Notes: a model not told the origin generated them from the sequence alone. A stretch of DNA of 64,000 nt from Sphingopyxis sp. BSN-002 (GCF_022024275.1 NZ_CP091804.1:1550001-1614000), one strand, 5' to 3'; numbered from the stretch's first letter, positions 34,770 through 43,588 are shown. Numbers and translations are program-made.

Positions 34770-35143
34770 TGCATCCTCCCGTCGCGGGCTTTCGCGATCA
34801 TTTTTTCAAGTTCGTCCAGCTCGTCGTTGCTCATGTCGTCCTGCATGCCCAGCAGCGCGGCAGCGGCGCTCGTCGGCGATCCGTTGAAGAAGACGCGCAC
34901 GACCTGGCTCAGCGCGGACTTGCGCGCCGCCTTGTCCGACAGGCTCGGCGCATAGACGAAGCCGCGCTCGGACTGTTCGCGGGCCACAAAGCCCTTCGCC
35001 TCGAGCCGCTTCAGCATCGCGCGGATCGCCGAACCCGACAGCTCGTCGGAAAGCGCCTCGCCGATCTCGATCACCGTGGAGGCGCCGCGTTCGTACAGGA
35101 CATCGACAATTTCGCGTTCTCGCGGGGGCAGGCTCGACAACAT
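34766..35143 (-). CDS. blaI: BlaI/MecI/CopY-family repressor
   Basis: A 125-residue winged-helix repressor. LPPREREIVDVLYERG then ASTVIEIGEALSDELSGSAI is the helix-turn-helix, followed by RAMLKRLEAKGFVAREQSER as recognition helix and wing. The C-terminal helical dimer part contains the cleavage region typical of the family (SALSQVVRVFFNGSPTSAAA). It should bind the tandem GCTACA..TGTAGC operators 18 bp upstream of its start and be inactivated by the M56 protease encoded next to it. The whole unit reads blaI, M56, repeat protein, TonB receptor. Confidence 0.9.
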   Translation of the reverse strand: MLSSLPPREREIVDVLYERGASTVIEIGEALSDELSGSAIRAMLKRLEAKGFVAREQSERGFVYAPSLSDKAARKSALSQVVRVFFNGSPTSAAAALLGMQDDMSNDELDELEKMIAKARDGRMQ

Positions 35144-35160
35144 TCCGAATCACCTCATGC

Positions 35161-35190
35161 GCTACATTTGTAGCGTGCTACATTTGTAGC
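35161..35190. promoter_or_regulatory. Tandem BlaI operators
   Basis: GCTACATTTGTAGC occurs twice, at 35161-35174 and 35177-35190, 16 bp apart, and matches the TACA-x-TGTA operator of BlaI/MecI proteins. The flanks are also symmetric, making the 40-bp region a dyad. It lies between the blaI start (35143) and the plus-strand GH92 gene, so one repressor may control both directions. Confidence 0.8.
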
Positions 35191-35288
35191 GCATGCTTGG
35201 CAAGGGGTTTTATCCGGATAACACACATAAAGCGAAACACCCGGATTCGGCATTGGCAGTCCGCGCACTTCGCGGCACAAGATCGCGC

Positions 35289-37634
35289 ATGAAACGCACT
35301 CCCGTGGCCGTCGCCGCTCTGCTCTTCGCCACCCTCCCGATCCCCGGCGCGACCGGTCAGCCTGCGGCCGACATATTGAGCTACGTCGACCCGATGATCG
35401 GCACCGGCCCCGAAGGCCACACCTTCCCCGGCGCGACCGCGCCCTTCGGCATGGTCCAGCTCTCGCCCGACACCGACGCGACGTGCCAGATCCGCGACTG
35501 CTACGATCATGCTGCGGGCTATTCGTATCACGACCCCTCGATCCAGGGGTTCAGCCACACGCATTTCTCGGGCGCGGGCCATTCGGACCTCGGCGACATC
35601 CTCGTCATGCCGCAGGCCGGGGACGTAAAGCTCGATCCCGGCGATCCGAAGCAGCCGGGCTCGGGCTATCGCCAGCGTTTCGACCATGCGACCGAAAAGG
35701 CCAGCCCCGGCTATTATGCCGTCACCCTCGCCGACAGCGGCATCCGCGCCGAACTCACCGCGGGCACGCGCACCGGCGTCCACCGCTATACCTTCCCCGC
35801 AGGCAAGGAAGCGCATCTGCTTCTCGACCTCCGCTCGTCGCTCTACGACTATCCGGGCAAGATCCTCTGGTCGGGGCTGCATCTCCGCCCCGACGGCACG
35901 CTCACCGGCTTTCGCGAAACGCGCGGCTGGGCGCCGGGGCGCAAGCTCTATTTCGCAATGCGCTTTTCGGCGCCGCTGAAGGGCCACGCCTTCCTCGATC
36001 GCGACGAGAAGATCCCGTACAAGGGCTTTCAGGGACCCGGCCGCGGCAGTGACGCGCTCGCCGAAAAGCTCGGCAAGGCACTCGAGGCGCGACTCGATTT
36101 CGGCACCCTCGGCGGTCCGCTCGAGGTCCGCGTCGCGCTCTCGGGCGTCGACGAGGCGGGCGCCGTCGCCAATCTCGACGACGCCGAAAAAGAAACGGGG
36201 GGCGCCGACTTCGACACGGTCCGCTCGCGCACGCAGGGCGAGTGGCGCAAGGCACTCGGCGCGCTGCAGATCGACGCCCCCGCACCGATGCGCACGAACC
36301 TCTACACCGCGCTCTATCACAGCCTCCTCGCGCCGAGCGTCTGGAGCGACGTCGACGGCCGCTACCGCGGCCCCGACGATCAGGTCCATGTCGCGAAGGA
36401 TTTCACCTTCCGCTCGACCTTTTCGCTCTGGGACACCTTCCGCGCCGAGCATCCGCTGCTGACCCTCGTCCAGCCCGACCAGACGAACACCGACATCGTC
36501 AAATCGCTTGTCGCCAGCCGGAAGCACAGCCCGCACGGCATATTGCCCGTCTGGCAATTTCACGGCCGTGAGACCTGGACGATGATCGGCTATCACGCCG
36601 TCCCGGTCATCGCCGACGCCTATATGAAGGGCGTCGGCGACTTCGACGCCAACGAGGCGCTCGACGCGATGGTCGCGAGCGCCGAATACGCCCCCTATGG
36701 CGGGCTCGGCGACTATATGAAACTCGGCTACGTTCCGATCGACCGCGAACCCGAGGCCGCATCGAAGACCGTCGAATATGCCTATGACGACTGGACGATC
36801 GCGCGCATGGCCGAAAAGCTCGGCCGCAAGGACGTCGCCGAGCGCTTCGCCAAGCGTGCAGGTTACTGGCGCAACAGCTTCGATGCCAAGACCGGCTGGC
36901 TCCGCGCGCGCAAGGCCGACGGCAGCTTCCGTACCCCGTTCGACCCGACCGCAATCAACTATGGCTCGGACTATACCGAGGGCAATGCCTGGCAATATTC
37001 GTGGTTCGTCCCGCAGGATCAGGCCGCGCTCTTCAAAATGCTCGGCGGCGACGCGAAGGCGATCGCCAAACTCGACGCGATGTTCGACTATGACAACAGC
37101 AAGCTCGACTACAGCCATGCCGAGGATATCGCGGGGCTGATCGGCCAGTATATCCACGGCAACGAGCCGAGCCATCATGTCGCCTATCTCTACGCCTACG
37201 CCGGCGCGCCGTGGCGGACGCAGGAGCGGCTGAAACAGATCGTCGATAGTCAGTACAAGCCCGCCCCCGACGGGCTCTCCGGCAACGACGACCTCGGACA
37301 GATGTCGGCGTGGCTCGTCTTCACCGGCCTCGGCTTCTATCCGGTCGCGCCGGGATCGAACCAATATGTCCTCGGCCGGCCGTTCGTGGACCGTGCGGTG
37401 CTCACCCTGCCCGACGGCAAGCGCTTCACCGTCGAAGCCCCCGGGCTCTCGGACACGAACCGCTATGTCGGCAAGGTCGAGCTTAACGGCAAACCGCTCA
37501 CGCGAAGCTGGATTTCCGACGCCGAAATCCGCAAGGGCGGCACGCTCCGCTTCACGATGCAGCCCACGCCAAATGCGGCGTGGGGCAAGGCGGTGGGCGC
37601 GCGGCCCTATTCGATGTCGACCGCAGCGAAGTGA
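35289..37634 (+). CDS. Secreted GH92 alpha-mannosidase
   Basis: A 781-residue precursor with signal peptide (1-22, MKRTPVAVAALLFATLPIPG). GH92 family motifs are clear: DPMIGTGPEGHTFPGATAPF at the start, YDHAAGYSYHDPSIQGFSHT, then GRETWTMIGYHAVPVIADAY and SGNDDLGQMSAWLVFTGLGF. The calcium-binding and catalytic acidic residues of the family lie in these stretches. It should release mannose from alpha-1,2- or related linked glycans in the periplasm. Start 35289 rather than the in-frame ATG at 35193, because only the former begins with a signal peptide. It is divergent from blaI. Confidence 0.92.
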   Translation: MKRTPVAVAALLFATLPIPGATGQPAADILSYVDPMIGTGPEGHTFPGATAPFGMVQLSPDTDATCQIRDCYDHAAGYSYHDPSIQGFSHTHFSGAGHSDLGDILVMPQAGDVKLDPGDPKQPGSGYRQRFDHATEKASPGYYAVTLADSGIRAELTAGTRTGVHRYTFPAGKEAHLLLDLRSSLYDYPGKILWSGLHLRPDGTLTGFRETRGWAPGRKLYFAMRFSAPLKGHAFLDRDEKIPYKGFQGPGRGSDALAEKLGKALEARLDFGTLGGPLEVRVALSGVDEAGAVANLDDAEKETGGADFDTVRSRTQGEWRKALGALQIDAPAPMRTNLYTALYHSLLAPSVWSDVDGRYRGPDDQVHVAKDFTFRSTFSLWDTFRAEHPLLTLVQPDQTNTDIVKSLVASRKHSPHGILPVWQFHGRETWTMIGYHAVPVIADAYMKGVGDFDANEALDAMVASAEYAPYGGLGDYMKLGYVPIDREPEAASKTVEYAYDDWTIARMAEKLGRKDVAERFAKRAGYWRNSFDAKTGWLRARKADGSFRTPFDPTAINYGSDYTEGNAWQYSWFVPQDQAALFKMLGGDAKAIAKLDAMFDYDNSKLDYSHAEDIAGLIGQYIHGNEPSHHVAYLYAYAGAPWRTQERLKQIVDSQYKPAPDGLSGNDDLGQMSAWLVFTGLGFYPVAPGSNQYVLGRPFVDRAVLTLPDGKRFTVEAPGLSDTNRYVGKVELNGKPLTRSWISDAEIRKGGTLRFTMQPTPNAAWGKAVGARPYSMSTAAK

Positions 37635-37647
37635 AGGCTGGGCAATC

Positions 37648-38466
37648 ATGATCCCACCGAACCGGCGCCACTCGATATCGCGCGTGCTGACGATCTCGAT
37701 CCCGCTGACCCTCGCGGCGGCTTGCACGCCGTCGCCCGAAGGCGAGGCTCCGGTGGACAAGGCGGCAACGATGCCGGCAACAAAGCCCACCGCCCAATCG
37801 CGCGAGCAAATTTTTGCGCGGCTTGCCGACAGCTTTGTCGCTTCGAAAACCTATCCGTCGGGCACCATGGTCTTCTACGCCCCGCCCAAAGCCTATGGCA
37901 GCTGGATTTGCCGGGTAGACAAGGTGACGATCCCCGAATGGATCGTGCAAGGCCGTCCAAAGACCGATTCCGAACAGTGGGACGACGACATCGCGATCGG
38001 CACCTATTATGCGGCGTGGCGTTCGCCTGCCGAAGGAAGCGACGAGGATCGTGTTGCCGCCTGCTCGAAGTTCCGCGATTTCGACAGGCTATTCTATGCC
38101 GAAGACGGCGGAGCAGGCCGGTACATATATTTGCTGGATCGTCTGCTGCGCGATCTCGAGAACGGCCGGGCGAATTATAAGGTCTTATGTCTGGATCGGC
38201 GCGAAAGCCGGGCCGGGAAACCGTGCGACCCCAAATCCGTGGCCAAGACGCTTTCCATCCACAAGCTTCAGGCAGGCCAGATGAGGGCGCAGAAGGAAAC
38301 CGCAAATTCGTACCTCCGGACCGACCTCCTCGGCTTCCGTCTGGGTACGGCGCACGATCATCCGCTGCATCTGAGCCTGACGATCGACAGCGAACAGCAT
38401 TTTGCCCGCCAGTCGATGGACGAAGGCGATATATTGGCCGCCAGCTTCGAGATCGAAGTCCTTTAG
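37648..38466 (+). CDS. Putative lipoprotein of unknown function
   Basis: A 272-residue protein with a lipobox (IPLTLAAACTPSPEG, cysteine about residue 26). The mature part contains GSWICRVDKVTIPEWIVQGR and a C-terminal strand region (LGTAHDHPLHLSLTIDSEQ). I recognise no family. It starts 13 bp after the GH92 stop and is likely in the same transcript. A role in envelope glycan sensing or handling would be a guess. Confidence 0.7.
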   Translation: MIPPNRRHSISRVLTISIPLTLAAACTPSPEGEAPVDKAATMPATKPTAQSREQIFARLADSFVASKTYPSGTMVFYAPPKAYGSWICRVDKVTIPEWIVQGRPKTDSEQWDDDIAIGTYYAAWRSPAEGSDEDRVAACSKFRDFDRLFYAEDGGAGRYIYLLDRLLRDLENGRANYKVLCLDRRESRAGKPCDPKSVAKTLSIHKLQAGQMRAQKETANSYLRTDLLGFRLGTAHDHPLHLSLTIDSEQHFARQSMDEGDILAASFEIEVL

Positions 38467-38473
38467 CGCCCGC

Positions 38474-39862
38474 TCAAAGCCGCCCCTCGGACCGCGCGCG
38501 CACCGCGTCGAAGTCGTGCCGCACCAGCAGCTCGCCATTGCGCCATACCGGTACCAGCAGGTCGGCGCCCGGCGCGGCGCTGTCCAGCCTTGCCGCCACC
38601 ATCCGGCCGTCCTTCATCACGACCGCCTGCCGCCCGGCCTTGCTCGCCTTGCCGGGATCGGTGCTCGGCATTTTGAACACGTCGTGCCACACGCCGTCGC
38701 TGCCCAGCATCGCGTTCGCCTTCATCGCGAAGCGCAGTGTGTCGCGGTTGACGTGCTGGAGCATCCCGCCGCCCATGCCGAATGCGATATTGTCGATCGC
38801 AAAGCCTTCCTCGACCATGCGAGCCACCAGCTTGCCGATGCTGTCGACCGTCATCCCGTCACCCTGGATCACCCGCACATGCGGGTCGAGCACGCGATAG
38901 CCCTTGCTGTTCACGCTGCCGCCGAACTTCTCCCACAAAGTCTTCACCGTGCGGAGCGGCGTCTCGATCGGATCGCCGCTGTCGGGACGCACGACCAGCG
39001 TGCCCTGTCGGCCAAGCACCTTCTCGCGCAGGCTGCCCCCCCAGATATCGGCGACCGCCGCATCGAGGTCATAGCTGTCGGAGACCACCGCGACGATCCG
39101 CCCTTCGCCCTCGAACCGGTCGAGCATGTTGCGATAGGCGTCCTCCTCGCGCTCGCGCCCCCAGCTCGTCATCGTGCTGTGCTCGGCGGCAGGAATGGAA
39201 AATCCCGCCATGTCGGCACCATAGTAACGCCGCGCCGCGACCAGCGCCTCCATCGTGTCGGTGCCCTGGAAATTGACGAGATGCGCGAGCCCGCCCAGCC
39301 CCGCACTCTCGGCGGAAGACACCCCGCGCGCACCAAAGTCGTGCAGCTTGAAGGGCAACTGCCCGAGGGCATCGTCGGACGTCTTTTCCAGCCCGGCGCG
39401 GATCACCTGCTTGCACTTCCAGCTCAGCGTCGCGACCGTCGTCGGGTACCAGATCGCGCGCAGCATCGCCGTCTCGATGAAGGTCGTCAGCCAGGGCATG
39501 CGCGGATCGGTATTCTCGAGCTGTACCAGCGGCACCCCGGCCGGGACGATCGCCCCCTCGGGCAGCGCCTTGATCTCGAGTGGCAGATAGCCGCCATGAT
39601 CGGCGACGATCGCCTCCCATCCCGCGCGGTTGAACGGCACCCCGTGCGCAACGCAGATCGCCTCGGCCTCGTCGATGTCCGCCGCCGCGATCGGCTGGCT
39701 GAAATAGTCGACCAGCAGCGGCTGCAGCCCCAGGAAGACGATCTCGTCGGAAAAGGGGTTCGGCCGCGCCTCGACATAGGCGCTGATGATGCGCGCCTCG
39801 GGCGGGTACTGCAGAAAATGGCTCTGCTTGTAGCTGTCGGTCGCCAGGATCAGGTTTTTCAT
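38474..39862 (-). CDS. nadV: Nicotinamide phosphoribosyltransferase
   Basis: A 462-residue NAMPT/NadV enzyme. Opening ILATDSYKQSHFLQYPPEA, central HDFGARGVSSAESAGLGGLA and LVVRPDSGDPIETP are the family's substrate and PRPP sites. It condenses nicotinamide with PRPP to NMN, bypassing nicotinic acid. It follows the NadM-Nudix gene by 52 bp on the same strand. Both are read from the divergent promoter controlled by the NrtR-like regulator at 41105. Confidence 0.93.
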   Translation of the reverse strand: MKNLILATDSYKQSHFLQYPPEARIISAYVEARPNPFSDEIVFLGLQPLLVDYFSQPIAAADIDEAEAICVAHGVPFNRAGWEAIVADHGGYLPLEIKALPEGAIVPAGVPLVQLENTDPRMPWLTTFIETAMLRAIWYPTTVATLSWKCKQVIRAGLEKTSDDALGQLPFKLHDFGARGVSSAESAGLGGLAHLVNFQGTDTMEALVAARRYYGADMAGFSIPAAEHSTMTSWGREREEDAYRNMLDRFEGEGRIVAVVSDSYDLDAAVADIWGGSLREKVLGRQGTLVVRPDSGDPIETPLRTVKTLWEKFGGSVNSKGYRVLDPHVRVIQGDGMTVDSIGKLVARMVEEGFAIDNIAFGMGGGMLQHVNRDTLRFAMKANAMLGSDGVWHDVFKMPSTDPGKASKAGRQAVVMKDGRMVAARLDSAAPGADLLVPVWRNGELLVRHDFDAVRARSEGRL

Positions 39863-39914
39863 GATGTGAACTCCTCACATTCGCTCAGGTTCGGCGGGAC
39901 TCCCCCGCCGCGGG

Positions 39915-40979
39915 TTACAGGTCGGCCATCTCTTCGATGATCGACCAATGATCTTCGAAGAACATCTCGGGGCTCAGGTCGCCGAGCCGATACCAGCGCG
40001 CGTGCGCGGCATCGTCGCCGCCTTTGACCGCGAACAGCTTGCGCCGCTCGGGTAGCCGGAACAGAAATGCATGCGTAATGACGCGGCCGCGCAAGCTGCG
40101 GTTCGGCGCATCGAACACCCGCGTGCGATGATCTTCGATAAAGCTGCCGAGCATCGCGGGCGGAATCTGGCCCTTGCCGTCGCTGATCCCCGTTTCCTCG
40201 CGCAGCTCGCGGATCGCCGCGTCGCGAATGCGTTCGCCCGCATCGACGAAGCCGCCGGGCAGCGCGAGCAACCCCTTGCCGGGCAGTCGCCCGCGCTCGA
40301 CGAGCAATATATGCCCCGACTGGACGACAACCGCGTCGGCGGTGACGAACGGCCCCTTCCCCCATTGATCGGGATAGGCGGCGAGATATTCGCTCTCTTC
40401 GAGCAAGATGCGGAACGTCTCGCCCAGCTTGAACGCGTCGAGCCACGCCGCGACGTCCGCCGTCAGGATCGACGCCGGCACTTCGGGGATGCGCTGGAAA
40501 TAGCGCCGCCGCGCGTCGGTCGAGCTGAAGGTCCCGTACTGGCTGTCGATCTGGATATTGTCCCACTCGGGAAACAGGCGGAGATAATAGGATGACGCAT
40601 CCTTGCCATAACCCGTCAGCGCGACGCGAAAATCGGCGAGCCCGTGGCTGCCGAAGCCATGCCCGTTGCCGACATCCAGGATGATGCGGTTCACCCGCCG
40701 CTGCACTTCGGTCACCCATGCCGTGTCCGAATAGAGATGATCGTCGAGCGGTTCGACGATCAGCCGCTCCTCGGCCATTTCGTGGCGGAAGGCGGCGCGC
40801 AGCATCGCGGCGCGCTCGTCGAAGGTGAAGGGGTTGCGCGGATCGCGTGCCACGTTCGCCGATCCGACGAGGACGATCAGCCGTCCGACCCGATCGAGCG
40901 CCTGCCGGATGACATGCTCATGCCCGATATGCAGTGGCTGGAAGCGTCCGATAAAGACACCGAAATCTGCTTTGTTCAT
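39915..40979 (-). CDS. nadM: Bifunctional NMN adenylyltransferase / Nudix hydrolase
   Basis: A 354-residue fusion. Residues 1-180 are a NadM-type nucleotidyltransferase: GVFIGRFQPLHIGH has the HIGH-type motif (17-20) and the C-terminal FSSTDARR matches the ISSTxxR motif. Residues about 205-345 are a Nudix domain with a full box, GGFVDAGERIRDAAIRELRE then ETGI, so hydrolysis (probably of ADP-ribose or NADH-like compounds) is likely. This fusion is known from Synechocystis and Francisella relatives. It makes NAD from the NMN supplied by NadV. Confidence 0.93.
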   Translation of the reverse strand: MNKADFGVFIGRFQPLHIGHEHVIRQALDRVGRLIVLVGSANVARDPRNPFTFDERAAMLRAAFRHEMAEERLIVEPLDDHLYSDTAWVTEVQRRVNRIILDVGNGHGFGSHGLADFRVALTGYGKDASSYYLRLFPEWDNIQIDSQYGTFSSTDARRRYFQRIPEVPASILTADVAAWLDAFKLGETFRILLEESEYLAAYPDQWGKGPFVTADAVVVQSGHILLVERGRLPGKGLLALPGGFVDAGERIRDAAIRELREETGISDGKGQIPPAMLGSFIEDHRTRVFDAPNRSLRGRVITHAFLFRLPERRKLFAVKGGDDAAHARWYRLGDLSPEMFFEDHWSIIEEMADL

Positions 40980-41059
40980 CGCTCGAGACTCCCTCGATCC
41001 ACCCTTCGCCCCGGACCCCCCGCGGCGACTCGCCCTCCGATTCGATGGCGTTGCCGGAC

Positions 41060-41096
41060 TTATATGTATTTGACATATATCTAGTCAAGATATAAG
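41060..41096. promoter_or_regulatory. NrtR-type operator and overlapping divergent promoters
   Basis: An AT-rich 36-bp inverted repeat (arms TTATATGTATTTGACA and TAGTCAAGATATAA) fills the space between nadM and nrtR. On the minus strand TTGACT and TATAAG with an 18-bp spacer form a good sigma-70 promoter for nadM-nadV; on the plus strand TTGACA (41070-41075) and TATAAG (41091-41096) lie 15 bp apart. A repressor bound here would block both. Confidence 0.65.
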
Positions 41097-41104
41097 TTAC
41101 CGCC

Positions 41105-41761
41105 ATGTCCGAACCCTATGATCCCGCTGCCTTCCCGCCGCTCGCTGTGACCGTCGACCTTGTCCTGATGACGGTGCGCGACGGGCGGCTGGCGGTTTTG
41201 CTCCAGCGCCGCAGCGAGGCGCCACACAAGGGTGGCTGGGCACTTCCCGGAGGCTTCGTCGGAGCCGCCGAAAGCCTTGATGCCGCCGCGCAGCGTATCC
41301 TCGCCGACAAGGCGGGGGTCGCCGACGCCTGGCTCGAACAGCTCTACAGCTTCGGCGAGCCGGATCGCGACCCGCGCATGCGCATCGTCACGATCGCCTA
41401 TTTCGCGCTGCTGCCCGCCGAGGCGCTCGCCGCCGCGCTCGCGGGCCGCGACGACCTGAGGCTCGCGCCGTTCGACGCGCTGCCGCCGCTCGCCTTCGAT
41501 CACCGCGGCATCGTCGATCACGCCGCGGCACGTCTGCGCGGCAAACTCGACTATGCTCCCGTCGCCTTCGCCCTGCTCCCGCCACTCTTCACCCTGCGTG
41601 CGCTCCAGGACGTCCACGAAGCGATCCTCGGCACCGCGCTCAACAAGCCGGCCTTCCGCCGCCGCATGCTCGACAAGGGCTGGATCGAGGGGACCGGAAC
41701 GCGCGAGGAGGGCGGCGCCTTCCGCCCCGCCGAACTTTTCCGCTTGCGCGTCCCGTCCTGA
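41105..41761 (+). CDS. nrtR: NrtR-like regulator of NAD metabolism (Nudix domain with winged helix)
   Basis: A 218-residue protein with an N-terminal Nudix-like domain (residues 12-135) and a C-terminal winged helix (about 150-218, FTLRALQDVHEAILGTALNK, RRMLDKGWIEGTG). Its Nudix box (GFVGAAESLDAAAQRILADK, 50-69) keeps the first glutamate but replaces the catalytic REUxEE residues by RILADK, so it should bind but not cleave ADP-ribose. NrtR repressors of this kind are released by ADP-ribose. It begins 9 bp beyond the operator and faces nadM-nadV. Confidence 0.85.
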   Translation: MSEPYDPAAFPPLAVTVDLVLMTVRDGRLAVLLQRRSEAPHKGGWALPGGFVGAAESLDAAAQRILADKAGVADAWLEQLYSFGEPDRDPRMRIVTIAYFALLPAEALAAALAGRDDLRLAPFDALPPLAFDHRGIVDHAAARLRGKLDYAPVAFALLPPLFTLRALQDVHEAILGTALNKPAFRRRMLDKGWIEGTGTREEGGAFRPAELFRLRVPS

Positions 41762-41824
41762 AGGCCACTTCCCTTCATCGCGGCGCGGCCTATTTAGGGC
41801 GCAGCCAGAAAGGAACGTCCGTCC

Positions 41825-42796
41825 ATGCCCATCGTCGCCGCCCGCCACTATCATCAGGGCAAGCTCGTCCGCGAGCTCGGGCCGAGCGACGTCATTCCCG
41901 AAGATTGCGCCGACGACGATTTCTTCTGGCTCGGCCTTTACGAACCGACGAAGGAGGAGCTTTCCGGCATCGCGAAACGCTTCGGCCTGCATCCGCTCGC
42001 GGTCGAGGACGCGCTGAAGGCAAAGCAGCTTCCGAAGGTCGAGGTTTATGGCGACCAGCTCTTCGTCATCGCCGCGACGGGCAATCTCGATGGCGACACG
42101 ATCCAGGGCGGCGAGACCGCGATCTTCCTCGGCCGTCACTTCGCCGTGACTGTCCGCCACGGATCGGCGCGCGCGCATACCGAGGTGCGCGCACGGCTGG
42201 AGACGCTACCGCACAAGCTCGCGCACGGACCCGATTATGTCCTCTATGCAATCCTCGATTTCATCGTCGACGGCTATTTCCCGGTGATCGACGCGATCGA
42301 GGACCGGCTGTTGCTGGTCGAGGAAAGCGTGATGGACACCCCGCTCGATGCCAGCGAGATTCGCCACCTCTATTCGCAGCGGCACGAGATCATCCGCTTC
42401 CAGCGCATCGTCGGCCTGATGAAGGACGTTGCCAACCGCCTCGTCGGCACCGACGACCTGCCGTGGATCGACGACGCCGTGCGCCCGTATTTCCGCGATA
42501 TCTGGGATCATGTCCAACGCGCCGAATTTCGCCTTCAGGGTCTGCGCGAGGTCGCGGCGTCGGTGGTCGACACCAATTCGCTCCTCGAACAGCAGCGTCA
42601 GGGCGTCATCACCCGCCAGCTTGCCGCTTGGGCTGCGATCCTCGCGGTTCCGACCGCAATCGCCGGCATCTACGGCATGAATTTCCAGCATATGCCGGAA
42701 CTTGGCTGGACCTTCGGCTATCCGCTCGTCATCGCGGGCATGGCGGCGATTTGCGGCGCACTCTATTGGCGCTTCCGCAGCATCGGCTGGCTCTGA
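41825..42796 (+). CDS. corA: Magnesium/cobalt transporter CorA
   Basis: A 323-residue CorA protein: N-terminal cytoplasmic funnel domain, a long pore helix and two C-terminal transmembrane helices joined by the signature YGMNFQHMPEL (about 281-291). The E-loop MPEL is the form found in true CorA Mg2+ channels. Start at 41825 follows AAAGGAACG. A hairpin follows at 42820. It is the second CorA-superfamily gene in the window after zntB. Confidence 0.92.
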   Translation: MPIVAARHYHQGKLVRELGPSDVIPEDCADDDFFWLGLYEPTKEELSGIAKRFGLHPLAVEDALKAKQLPKVEVYGDQLFVIAATGNLDGDTIQGGETAIFLGRHFAVTVRHGSARAHTEVRARLETLPHKLAHGPDYVLYAILDFIVDGYFPVIDAIEDRLLLVEESVMDTPLDASEIRHLYSQRHEIIRFQRIVGLMKDVANRLVGTDDLPWIDDAVRPYFRDIWDHVQRAEFRLQGLREVAASVVDTNSLLEQQRQGVITRQLAAWAAILAVPTAIAGIYGMNFQHMPELGWTFGYPLVIAGMAAICGALYWRFRSIGWL

Positions 42797-42819
42797 CCGT
42801 CCCGGTCCGTCGCTTGCCG

Positions 42820-42856
42820 GGGGCGTCGGGGCGCAAGCCTCTGGCGGCGACGCCCC
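42820..42856 (+). terminator. Hairpin after corA
   Basis: GGGGCGTCG (42820-42828) pairs with CGACGCCCC (42848-42856) across a 19-base loop, 23 bp after the stop codon. No T-run follows. Confidence 0.4.
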
Positions 42857-42922
42857 GCCGTCCCGATAGGCTGGTCCTTCGTCCTCGCCGCTAACAAAGT
42901 CTTAACCGAGTATCCCCGACAT

Positions 42923-43588
42923 ATGGCTACCATGGCCAACCCCGTATTTTCCGATCCGCAGGCGCAAAGCAAACGCCGCAACGCGCGCCGCAATCTCCCG
43001 CTTCTCGTGCAGGGCCGGACGGATGCGGGGACGCCGCTCGCCATCCAGATCTACAATATCTCGGAGACCGGCCTGCTCGTCGAATGCGACGCCGATCTGG
43101 CGGCGAACGATCGCATCCGGATCGACCTGCCGCACGCGGGCACGGTGGGCGCACAGATCGTCTGGACCAGCGGCCTTCTCGTCGGATGCCAGTTCGATAC
43201 CCCGATCTCTTCCGCGACGCTCAGCGCCGCACAGCTTCAGAGCGCCGCGTCGCCGCATCTCGCACTCGGCGACGATGCACCGCGGCCGGTCGATCATTTC
43301 GGCGCGCGGCTGCAGCGTCTGCGCGTTCGCAAGGGCCTCAGCCAGCTCGACATTGCCGCCCATCTCGGCGTCAGCGCCCCCTCGATCTCCGGGTGGGAAA
43401 AGGGCCGCACCCGGCCGAAGCATGCGCGCCTCGACGCGCTCGCCGACCTGCTCGGCGTCTCGCTTGCCGAGCTGCTCGACGAACCCGAGTCCGAGGGCAT
43501 TCACGAACTGATCGACCGCAGCCGCGAACAGATCGCGCGCGCGATGGGTACGACCTCCGACAAGGTCCGCATCACCGTCGAACTGTAA
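42923..43588 (+). CDS. PilZ domain fused to XRE-type helix-turn-helix
   Basis: A 221-residue protein. Residues about 16-95 form a PilZ domain with both c-di-GMP motifs: RxxxR in KRRNARRNLPLLV and N-x-S-x-x-G in YNISETGLLVE (45-50). Residues 127-181 are a Cro/C1-type helix-turn-helix (RLQRLRVRKGLSQLDIAAHL, SISGWEKGRTRPKHARLDAL). A C-terminal helix follows. This makes it a candidate transcription factor directly switched by cyclic di-GMP. It stands alone between corA and an ABC-F gene; targets are not known. A GGDEF protein is encoded 13 kb away. Confidence 0.85.
   Translation: MATMANPVFSDPQAQSKRRNARRNLPLLVQGRTDAGTPLAIQIYNISETGLLVECDADLAANDRIRIDLPHAGTVGAQIVWTSGLLVGCQFDTPISSATLSAAQLQSAASPHLALGDDAPRPVDHFGARLQRLRVRKGLSQLDIAAHLGVSAPSISGWEKGRTRPKHARLDALADLLGVSLAELLDEPESEGIHELIDRSREQIARAMGTTSDKVRITVEL

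Noticed and set aside
35178-37790. An 870-codon minus-strand open frame opposite the GH92 gene
   Set aside because: No family motif; the plus strand encodes a complete GH92 enzyme with signal peptide.
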